From: Tumebacillus lacus
GTDB taxonomy: Bacteria; Bacillota; Bacilli; Tumebacillales; Tumebacillaceae
Reading direction: 5' to 3'
Assembly: GCF_026410385.1 (NCBI RefSeq)
Contig: NZ_JAPMLT010000002.1
Coordinates: 248,001-312,000, forward strand
DNA: 64,000 bases
Below are positions 58,001 to 64,000 of this stretch, piece by piece; position 1 is the stretch's first letter, and each line of letters starts with the position of its first letter. Made by a program: the position numbers and the translations under genes. The notes beneath the pieces were generated by a model that worked only from the letters and a program-made list of their open reading frames with translations, was not told the DNA's origin and did no database searches.

Positions 58001-60726
58001 TCGCCTTTGTACCAGAAGCCTTCGGTGACATTGGCATTGGTGACAGGCGCGGTCTTGTCGATCTTGATCGTCTTGACGTTCGGTCGTTCAGTGTTGCCCG
58101 CGTTGTCGGTTGAGAAGTAACGGACGTTGGTTTCACCTTCATCAGTTACGGTGAAAGTGGTACCTTGTTGGTTCTTTTGCTGGCCGATGGTGTAGATCGT
58201 CGAAGCGACGCCGCTTAGATCATCGGTTGCGGTAAGCGTGACGTTCACGTCTTGCGCCGTCCACTCTTCGCTGATGTCAGAGACGGTCACCGGAGCGGTT
58301 TCATCCGGATTTAGCTTCAAGATGACATCGTCGGTGCGATTGCCCGCGTTGTCCATCGCAAAGTACATCAGGGTGCGCATGTTCGGGGTGATCGCAATCT
58401 CGGTACCTGCGCCGAACTCTTCGCCGTTGATGACGTAGTACACATTCTTGATGCCGGAGAAGTCATCGGTTGCAGTCAATACGAGGTTGGTAATACCCTC
58501 TGCATAATTGTCGGTAACAGTCGGTTTGGTCTGGTCAATCTTGACTTCAGCGGTCTTTACTGTCTCGATGTTGCCCGCTTTGTCGATCGTGTAGAACTTG
58601 ACAGTATGGGCACCTTCACCGCTGACAAAGATGCTGGTGCCTTCCTCGTAGGCTCGGTCATCGACCGAGTAGAAGGTCTTGTCCAAACCGGAGCCACCAA
58701 TGTCATATGGTGCCAGTGTAATGACTGCAGCCCCTTTATACCAACTGTTGATTCCGCCACTCACTTCCGTGACAGGCGGAATCAAGTCAAACTTCGGAGA
58801 CACGATGTTCGAGTTCTTGGACTCGCCATACGAATCGTGCGCCGCAGTGACTACAAATTCGTAGTTTTCCGTCTTGATCAGATCGACGAGGTTGTAGGTC
58901 AAGGCAGTCGTGCTGCCGATCAACTGCGACTCGCCGTTGAGCAGGCGGTAGATGTTGTAAGATTGCGCGTAGTCGATTGTCCCCCAAGTGAGCTTGGCCG
59001 AGAACGGGCCGGTCATGTCGAGCTTGACGCTAGGCGCTTTGATCTCCGGCACATCAACGAAGATCGTGGCCGTGGTGCCTTCCAGCGATTCGCCGAAGCG
59101 GTCGCTGACAGAGTGAACCACGTAGGTGTAGGTCCCGTGCTGCATTTTTGGCAAGATGCGGCCGGTGCCGTTGTATTTAAAGAGGAGTTTCTTTTGCCCG
59201 TCTACGATCTGGTACATGTTGTAGGAAGTCGCATAGAGCGAGGAAGCCCAGGTCAGCAAGACATCGTTGCCATTTTGCATCGTGGCGGTGAACGTCTTTG
59301 GCGGCAACATGACAGGGTGAACGATTTTCGTTGCGATCTCAGCGCCTTCAACCGATTCGCCGAAGCGACTGGAGACAGACGTGACAACATAGTTGAAGTC
59401 ACCCTGCGGCACGTTTTCAAACGTTCTGACGGTCGCCGTGGTGTTCACGACCAACTCACGCTGACCGTTGACCAGTTTGTAAATGTTGTAGGAGTTGGCA
59501 TACAAAGCCGCATCCCAGCGCAAGGTCATGTCGTTCCCGTTGGAGACAAAATACTTGCCGTTTGCAGGCGCTTGCATCTTCGGGTAGACAACCGCTACAT
59601 CCAGCACGCTTGGCTGCGATTCGCCAAAGCGCGAGTTGTAGGAGGTGACCTCGAACTTGAAGTTGCCTTCCGGCATGTTCGTGATCGCACGGTTCGGCGA
59701 GACCACGTTTGCGATCAGTTTGCGTTGACCGTTTTCGATCTGGTACAGGTTGTAGCTGACCGCGTTCGTTGCCGTGCTCCAGGAGAGGTTCAAATCATTG
59801 CCGTTTGAGAAGCTCGACTTGAAGTTTGCCGGAGGTTGCATCGTCGGGTATACCAGCGTGAACGTCAGCGTAGAAGACGTTTTCGACTCCCCGAAGCGAT
59901 CGGAAACCGAGGTGACTTCGTAGGTGAAGGTCCCTTCTGGGTGGTTCGGCATAGAGCGCGCCGTACTCGAGTAGTTCGTGAAGAACTGCCGCTTGCCGTC
60001 CACCACCTTGTAGATGTTATAGGAATTCGCGTAGGTCGCGCTGTTCCATTTCAGGACGACGTCATTGCCGTTGGAGACGGTGTGTGTCAAACCGGTCGGC
60101 GGTTGCATGTCCGGGAATGAAAGGGAGACATTCAACGGAGCGGACTGCGCGGATTCCCCATACATCGAGTTCACCGAAGTGACATAGAACGTCGCAGTCT
60201 GCGGAACGTTCGATACGAAGTAGGTGATCGAGACCGTGTTGCCGAGCAACTTGATCTTGCCGTCCACAACTTGAAAAACGTTGTAGGACTGCGCGTTAGC
60301 AGAAGCCGTCCAGCGCAAGGTCACATCATTTACGTTCGATACTGTGTGCGTGAGCGATGCCGGCGGTTGCATGGTCGGATACACGACATCGACCGCGACC
60401 TGATTGGAGAGATCGGTCTCAACACCCGACATGATGGCGGAGACTGCATAGACGTGCTGACCCGGGGTCAATCCGGTCAAATTGCGCACGTTTGAGCTCG
60501 CTTTGGCCAACTGGACTGGTGTTCCGCTGGTCAATTCATACACTCGGTACTCGGTCGCACCCGTGAGCGCGGTCCAAGAAAGCGAGATGTCACTCGGTGT
60601 GTTGAACTTGTAGGTCAAGTTCGTCGGACCTGGCGTCGCAGCCTGAGCTGTAAACGCCGGCGAGACCAGTTGCAACACCATGAGGAACATCAAGAGCAGC
60701 GATACAAGCTTGCTGCTTTTCACCAT
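55006..60726 (-). CDS. Giant secreted repeat protein: 7 FN3 and 13 OmpL47-like domains
   Basis: Surface protein of 1906 residues. Signal peptide MVKSSKLVSLLLMFLMVLQL ending near AFTAQA. Residues about 30-640 hold seven FN3-like repeats (pattern SNGNDVxLxWxxAxYAxSYNIYK, then RFGES). Residues about 650-1715 hold about thirteen 80-residue Ig-like repeats of the OmpL47 type (LTATDDLSGVKKTYYSVDG ... FYSVDKAGNVE ... IDKTAPVT). One more divergent Ig-like unit and a beta-rich end follow, finishing in a Gly/Lys/Asn tail. No LPXTG motif is seen. The ATG follows AGGAGGAG. Likely an adhesin or S-layer-type component; it is in line with the RCC1 genes but has its own terminator. Confidence 0.85.
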   Translation of the reverse strand: MVKSSKLVSLLLMFLMVLQLVSPAFTAQAATPGPTNLTYKFNTPSDISLSWTALTGATEYRVYELTSGTPVQLAKASSNVRNLTGLTPGQHVYAVSAIMSGVETDLSNQVAVDVVYPTMQPPASLTHTVSNVNDVTLRWTASANAQSYNVFQVVDGKIKLLGNTVSITYFVSNVPQTATFYVTSVNSMYGESAQSAPLNVSLSFPDMQPPTGLTHTVSNGNDVVLKWNSATYANSYNIYKVVDGKRQFFTNYSSTARSMPNHPEGTFTYEVTSVSDRFGESKTSSTLTFTLVYPTMQPPANFKSSFSNGNDLNLSWSTATNAVSYNLYQIENGQRKLIANVVSPNRAITNMPEGNFKFEVTSYNSRFGESQPSVLDVAVVYPKMQAPANGKYFVSNGNDMTLRWDAALYANSYNIYKLVNGQRELVVNTTATVRTFENVPQGDFNYVVTSVSSRFGESVEGAEIATKIVHPVMLPPKTFTATMQNGNDVLLTWASSLYATSYNMYQIVDGQKKLLFKYNGTGRILPKMQHGTYTYVVHSVSDRFGESLEGTTATIFVDVPEIKAPSVKLDMTGPFSAKLTWGTIDYAQSYNIYRLLNGESQLIGSTTALTYNLVDLIKTENYEFVVTAAHDSYGESKNSNIVSPKFDLIPPVTEVSGGINSWYKGAAVITLAPYDIGGSGLDKTFYSVDDRAYEEGTSIFVSGEGAHTVKFYTIDKAGNIETVKTAEVKIDQTKPTVTDNYAEGITNLVLTATDDFSGIKNVYYVINGEEFGAGTEIAITPNMRTLMYFAMDNAGNRTDDVILKLNPDETAPVTVSDISEEWTAQDVNVTLTATDDLSGVASTIYTIGQQKNQQGTTFTVTDEGETNVRYFSTDNAGNTERPNVKTIKIDKTAPVTNANVTEGFWYKGDHRVVLSVQEEHSGLKALYYSLDGAAYVEGKSFGDLAEGEHTVTFYAEDNVGHKEAPQTITFMVDTQAPVTEHTVVQSGATQVINLTATDNLSGVAKTYYSTDGVSFTEGNSLILDGTQPSAAVTYYSVDVAGNMEEPKTHKIISDILPPVTLSNVPEKWVKNDFAVALTATDDLSGVAKTTYAVDESAFQEGNEFIVSEEGTHKVEFFSVDNVGNVEVKQEAELKLDKTAPVTVSNLTDGLVTKAATVELSATDNLSGLKKTTFLVNGEQVNGTSFEINAVGKYTVEYWSEDQAGNIEDKHVINVLIDNSAPTTVSNVQDVWSKTDVFGTLTATDDLSGVDKTFYSIGGTDFQDGTEFSFTEEGRHKVSFYSVDKAGNVEAVQTQDVLIDKTAPVTTSDLKDGYVNPNTVYTLAATDNLSGVKKTFFTVNGEAGEGDTLQIGGAGEYVIEYYSVDNAGNVEKPHKFTLYVDNKPPVTVSDASADWTNQDITVTLTATDDQSGVDKTYYAVDGGEFVEGTTIAITEPGIHNIIFYSVDKAGNVEAKQTAEVKLDKQAPVTTADAPQGWVNQDVAVTLTATDDLSGVKKTYYSVNGAEFVAGTDISIHESGLHKVTYYSVDNAGNVEEKKTIEVLIDEQAPVTAADAPQGWQNADVTVTLTATDDLSGVDKTFYSVDGGEFVEGTTVSITEPGTHKVTFYSVDKAGNIEAKKTIEVPIDELPPVTTSDIQDIWTNQDVPVTLTATDDLSGVKTTYYSVDGAAEQEGTSFTVTGEGIHTVTFYSVDNAGNIEQANTAEVKIDKTAPTVTLAPLKSEYVMGDKLTLSYTATDNLSGIASSVMTINGKEVANGTTLTLQPGEYTVQVTATDNAGNKTTTTVQQKFVVAILAEMEVTPMVINPNPGIFTVRLTMPKGYKYNFDIPTVSVNGAKVRGNGNPEGQAASGMFKFERMDVEKWIMPETTLVFRGYTKDGYLVIAKKTVKVNDADGGKGNTKGNGKGK

Positions 60727-60894
60727 ACTCTTTCTCCTCCTTTCTATTATAAAAAGACAGGTAGCACTTTTTTGGCTAGGAAATGCCTAAAGTACCAAGT
60801 TAATCATAATTTACAGAGGGCGGAACTGTCAATTGACAAAAGCGTTATTGCCAGAAGAGACTGAAAGGTATTTTCAAACGTAATTGAATCAGTT

Positions 60895-62793
60895 TCACAC
60901 TTGTCCTAGCTGTTTGGCCCACTGAGAGAGAGGGAAACGAACTTTCAACTCTTTGGCGAGGCGTTGTAACGCCGCTCGGTCGCCAGTTTGTTCATACAAG
61001 CGGCAGAAACGCGCATAATGTGCGATCACAGGCGCCGTCTGCACAAGTTGCGCGTAGAGCTTCAGTGCATCTTCCACATTGCCATGGAGCAGGCAGAGGT
61101 CGCCGAGCTGAGCCAGCACATCCGGCTGCCCGGTGCCCTGTTGATAAAGGCGCAGCAGGATGTCGAACGCAACCTGTGCATACCCGTAGGCTTGCAGCAT
61201 GCGGGCGAGTTCAGCTTGAAGGGCGACTGGAGCTTGGATCACCCAATCTGCCAGCCGTTCAAACGCTTCGAACTCGCGCAGGGCTACCAATTGCTCCGCC
61301 GTTTGCAAGAGCAAAGCTTCGAGTGCCGGCATACCAGTTCCCAAGGCACTCGGTTCCGCCCCCGTCGCGACCCGCAGGAGGACGTCCCATTCCCGCTTGC
61401 TGTAGTTCATCTGACGCTTGAAACGCAGCAAGAGATCGGTTTGCCCTGTCAGGATCGCCAGGACAAACAGGTCCGCTTCGTTTTCTTTAGTGATCAGTTC
61501 TGCCGAATTCCAGAGATCCTGCGATTGTGCGTATTGACCCGCATAGAGCTTGGACACAGCCAAGTCTTTGACTGAAACAGACACGCCAAATCGAGTGATT
61601 AGACGGTCGAGAAGCGGGTGTTTGCGGGTGTATGCCACACCGAGCAGCGCGTTCAAATCCTGCTCATCCTGAAGAGGAAACGCCTCCATCATCAGCGCCT
61701 CCGATTCAGAAAGGTCCGTTCCCGACTCGCGCAAGAGTTGGAGATACAAGGAGAGGGTCGGGACGAAACGGCTTTCCAAAACCGCCTGCCCGGACTCTTT
61801 CATCGCCTCCTCGAAGCGACCTTGACGCTTACACAACTCCGCCAGTCGGAAATGGGCGAGATAGCTGCCCACGCCTGTCAGCGTCTGCTGCAGCGTCTTG
61901 ACTTCGCCAAGCTCCAAACAATGGCGATAGGCCAGTTCCGCATCCTGTTCATACCCAGCTTCCTCATACAGTCGGCCCAGCACAAAGTGCAGGTCGGTGT
62001 AGGCTGGGAAGGAGTTCACCGCTTTGCTGACGATGTCGATCCCTTCGGCATACCATCCCAGTTGCAGGGCGCAATCTCCCATGTAGAACAGCAAAGGAGC
62101 GAGGTATTCTTTGTCATGGCTTAATGCAAACGATTCGCTGAAGGTCCGAAACGCCTGCTCGTACTCTCCATTCGCTCTGTATTGCAACGCAAGAGAAAAC
62201 AGGTTATAACCGGTTCGGTTCTCTTCCACCGCTTTTTTCAACAAAGTGAAATTGCGTGTGTGCTTGTCCTTCTCCAGGTAGATATCCTCTTCGTAGCCGA
62301 CATGATGAATCACGAGATCGGTCTGATGACCTTGATATACATTTTGATCGTCACCCAAAAACAGTTGTTCGTGAATACGCCCTCTGTAGTGGATACCGGC
62401 TCCGTTTTTAAAGAGTCGAGGGGCATAATGGGAACGCTCAGCCCCTCCCGACAGATTGCGGATGCGCAGCAGATAGACGATGTCCTGTTCGGTCATGACG
62501 ACCCTCGTCAAGTCTGCATCCCGATCAAGCGTTTCGTCAGCATCGAGCACGAGAATGTAGTCGGAGGTCGCCTGTTGCAGCGAAAAGTTGCGGGCAGCAG
62601 CAAAATCATCGATCCAATCGAAGTGTAACACTTTCGCTCCCATCCGTTCGGCGATCTTGACCGAAGCATCGGTAGAACCTGTGTCGACGACGATCATCTC
62701 ATCAACCGCTTCACGGACGCTGTTCAGGCAATTTTCCAGTTGCTTTTCTTCGTTTTTGATGATCATACAGAGCGAGATCGTATGCTTTCTCAT
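60895..62793 (-). CDS. Glycosyltransferase family 2 with TPR repeats, probable flagellin glycosyltransferase
   Basis: Protein of 632 residues. N-terminal GT2 domain: ISLCMIIKNEEKQLENCLNSV, IVVDTGSTDASVKIAERMGA, DDFAAARNFSL, and LVLDADETL (DxD motif). From about residue 215 onward are helical TPR units (EQAFRTFSESFALSHDKEYL, ALQLGWYAEGIDIVSKAVN). This GT2-TPR type often glycosylates flagellin or surface proteins. The gene directly follows flagellin on the same strand, separated by the flagellin terminator, which supports that target. The ATG at 62793 has no strong ribosome binding site nearby (AAAGGGGC). Confidence 0.83.
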   Translation of the reverse strand: MRKHTISLCMIIKNEEKQLENCLNSVREAVDEMIVVDTGSTDASVKIAERMGAKVLHFDWIDDFAAARNFSLQQATSDYILVLDADETLDRDADLTRVVMTEQDIVYLLRIRNLSGGAERSHYAPRLFKNGAGIHYRGRIHEQLFLGDDQNVYQGHQTDLVIHHVGYEEDIYLEKDKHTRNFTLLKKAVEENRTGYNLFSLALQYRANGEYEQAFRTFSESFALSHDKEYLAPLLFYMGDCALQLGWYAEGIDIVSKAVNSFPAYTDLHFVLGRLYEEAGYEQDAELAYRHCLELGEVKTLQQTLTGVGSYLAHFRLAELCKRQGRFEEAMKESGQAVLESRFVPTLSLYLQLLRESGTDLSESEALMMEAFPLQDEQDLNALLGVAYTRKHPLLDRLITRFGVSVSVKDLAVSKLYAGQYAQSQDLWNSAELITKENEADLFVLAILTGQTDLLLRFKRQMNYSKREWDVLLRVATGAEPSALGTGMPALEALLLQTAEQLVALREFEAFERLADWVIQAPVALQAELARMLQAYGYAQVAFDILLRLYQQGTGQPDVLAQLGDLCLLHGNVEDALKLYAQLVQTAPVIAHYARFCRLYEQTGDRAALQRLAKELKVRFPLSQWAKQLGQV

Positions 62794-62821
62794 GACTGGC
62801 CCCTTTGCTGTATAAAAGATA

Positions 62822-62846
62822 AAACCCTACATTAGATGTAGGGTTT
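62822..62846 (-). terminator. Terminator of flagellin
   Basis: AAACCCTACAT pairs with ATGTAGGGTTT, followed by TATC on the minus strand; some readthrough into the glycosyltransferase is plausible. Confidence 0.75.
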
Positions 62847-62879
62847 CGGTTTTCAACGCACTATGCAGCTAAGCTGCTA

Positions 62880-63716
62880 TTAGCCACGCAGGAGTTGCAG
62901 AACGCCTTGCGGTTGTTGGTTCGCTTGAGCCAGCATTGCTTGAGCAGCTTGGTTGAGGATGTTGTTCTTGGTGAAGGACATCATCTCTTTCGCCATGTCT
63001 ACGTCGCGGATGCGGGACTCCGCAGCTTGCAGGTTCTCGGTGGTGGTGCCGAGGTTGTTGATGGTGTGCTCGAGACGGTTTTGAACAGCACCCAGATTGG
63101 AACGCGTGTTGGAAACGGTGTCGATCGCGCCTTGGATGATCGTCAGGTTCGCAGATGCGTCAGCGTTCAGAGACGTGGGCGCGGAGGTGCCCAGATCGGT
63201 CAGGGTGTTCAGCAAAAGAGTGGTCGAACGAGAATCAATCAGAGTCAGGGTGATGGTTTCACCTTGGTTAGCACCGACTTGGAAAGTCAGCGACGGAATG
63301 GAACCGTCCAGCAGGTTCTTGGTGTTGAATTTGGTGTCAACTGCGATGTCTTCGATCTGAGCGGTCAACTCGTTGATCTCAGCTTCAATTTTCGAGGAGT
63401 CATTGATGGTGAGGGTTTCGTTCGCTGCTTGGGTGGTCAGTTCAGCCATGCGTTGCAGCATAGCGTGAGTTTCGTTGAGCGCGCCTTCAGCAGTTTGGAT
63501 CAGGGAGATGCCGTCTTGCGCGTTGCGGTTTGCTTGCTCCATGCCGCGGATCTGGTTGCGCATTTTTTCGGAGATCGCCAGGCCAGCTGCATCGTCCGCT
63601 GCACGGTTGATGCGGAAGCCGGAAGACAGTTTCTCCATGTTTTTGCCAGCAGCTTGAGTGTTGCTGGTCAGTTGACGGTGGGTGTTCATTGCGGAAATGT
63701 TGTGGTTGATACGCAT
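62880..63716 (-). CDS. hag: Flagellin
   Basis: Major filament protein of 278 residues, short for the family because the central variable domains are almost absent. The N-terminal D0/D1 helices are MRINHNISAMNTHRQLTSNT and LSSGFRINRAADDAAGLAIS; the C-terminal part has AESRIRDVDMAKEMMSFTK and QAAQAMLAQANQQPQGVLQLL. The ATG at 63716 follows AAGGAGGAA; the longer frame upstream is leader. A SigD promoter lies 80-110 bases upstream. Confidence 0.98.
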   Translation of the reverse strand: MRINHNISAMNTHRQLTSNTQAAGKNMEKLSSGFRINRAADDAAGLAISEKMRNQIRGMEQANRNAQDGISLIQTAEGALNETHAMLQRMAELTTQAANETLTINDSSKIEAEINELTAQIEDIAVDTKFNTKNLLDGSIPSLTFQVGANQGETITLTLIDSRSTTLLLNTLTDLGTSAPTSLNADASANLTIIQGAIDTVSNTRSNLGAVQNRLEHTINNLGTTTENLQAAESRIRDVDMAKEMMSFTKNNILNQAAQAMLAQANQQPQGVLQLLRG

Positions 63717-63796
63717 TGTGTGTTTCCTCCTTGGAAGTGACGCTCCGCATCCGTGCGGAGCCGCTTGGTTTTTGTGAGGCGTTGGCCTCATTCCTA

Positions 63797-63823
63797 GTAT
63801 CGGAGCGAACTCTGTTTTTTTTA
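63797..63823 (-). promoter_or_regulatory. SigD-type flagellin promoter
   Basis: TAAA (63823-63820), exactly 15 bases, TCCGATAC (63804-63797) on the minus strand, close to the SigD consensus TAAA-N15-GCCGATAA. Confidence 0.85.
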
Positions 63824-63861
63824 GTGGTAGTTTGGGCCTGTTTTTCGCGAATAATAGAAAA

Positions 63862-63884
63862 GAGAGCTGATTATCTCAGCCCTC
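63862..63884 (-). terminator. Terminator upstream of flagellin
   Basis: GAGGGCTGA pairs with TCAGCTCTC (one G-T), followed on the minus strand by TTTTC. It closes the gene that enters from the right edge. Confidence 0.65.
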
Positions 63885-63917
63885 CAGTGTCTCACGGTCA
63901 TTTTTCTCGTTATTTCG

Positions 63918-64000
63918 TCATTCTTCACTTTTCTTTTGGAAGAGTTGTCGCAACACGTCGAGAGCAGGGGCTTGCAACGCGCTGCGGTTTTCCGCTCGAA
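63918..64000 (-). CDS. C-terminal fragment of a gene beyond the window
   Basis: The minus-strand frame reads ALQAPALDVLRQLFQKKSEE and stops at 63918-63920. The text looks like a real charged C-terminus and is followed by a terminator. Too short to name; position suggests a flagellar or motility gene. Confidence 0.4.
   Translation of the reverse strand, partial: RAENRSALQAPALDVLRQLFQKKSEE

Noticed and set aside
1..64000. CRISPR arrays, rRNA genes, complete tRNAs, intact insertion sequences
   Set aside because: No regularly spaced direct repeats, no rRNA text, no full cloverleaf and no transposase motifs were found on reading both strands.

Overview
The window looks like chromosome from a moderately GC-rich, endospore-forming, flagellated Gram-positive of the Bacillales. 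The order sigW-rsiW-cdaA-cdaR-glmM-glmS with a glmS ribozyme, a c-di-AMP riboswitch, Spo0A-type boxes, SigW and SigD promoters and many SD-preceded GTG/TTG starts all point that way. Alicyclobacillaceae (Tumebacillus-like) is my best guess, by general resemblance only. Most genes lie on the minus strand.

Layout. 1-5.8 kb: edge-truncated acetoacetate-CoA ligase, a divergent DoxX gene, an ArsR-like remnant, rocB and a secreted lipase with a repeat-rich N-terminus. 5.9-7.2 kb: degraded DNA (TPR remnant, a hypothetical gene without a normal start). 7.2-16.3 kb: two polymorphic-toxin cassettes with related WXG100/LXG-like N-termini in opposite orientations. One has a nuclease-like C-terminus with SUKH and DUF6572 partners. 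The other has an unrecognised toxin tail and a small overlapping partner. Between them lies a pair of large secreted proteins (DUF5704-like and copper-amine-oxidase-N-like). A 94-bp terminator-containing segment is duplicated at 9.6 and 16.3 kb. 16.3-18.7 kb: a c-di-AMP riboswitch, a DUF2294 gene and a KtrB-type potassium channel, all pointing left.

18.8-32.4 kb is metabolic and accessory: ferritin-like protein, ABM monooxygenase, methyltransferase, VOC protein, a TetR gene divergent from a cytochrome P450 with a good operator, HpaI-type aldolase, HAD phosphatase, hydroxyacyl-CoA dehydrogenase, a frameshifted gene beside a broken tRNA-Glu, a second P450, a DHA2 exporter and a cholesterol-dependent cytolysin with a canonical undecapeptide. 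At 26.95-27.44 kb there are two tandem paralogous small-RNA genes, each with its own promoter, paired Spo0A-like boxes, three covarying hairpins and a terminator. I do not recognise the family; they are the strongest candidate for something undescribed.

32.5-45.3 kb is core: glmS with ribozyme, glmM, cdaR, cdaA, rsiW, sigW with an autoregulatory promoter, an MFS transporter, sulfate assimilation (cysH, TauE-like, sat) and arginase. CdaA makes the c-di-AMP that the riboswitch at 18.6 kb should sense, so the window holds both ends of a potassium-signalling loop.

45.4-64 kb is flagellar and cell surface: flaG, a fliT-like gene, fliS, fliD, two tandem RCC1-repeat secreted proteins, a 1906-residue FN3 plus OmpL47-like repeat protein, a GT2-TPR glycosyltransferase likely acting on flagellin, and flagellin with a SigD promoter. 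Three DnaA-box-like motifs lie upstream of flaG. No CRISPR array, rRNA, complete tRNA or intact transposase was seen.
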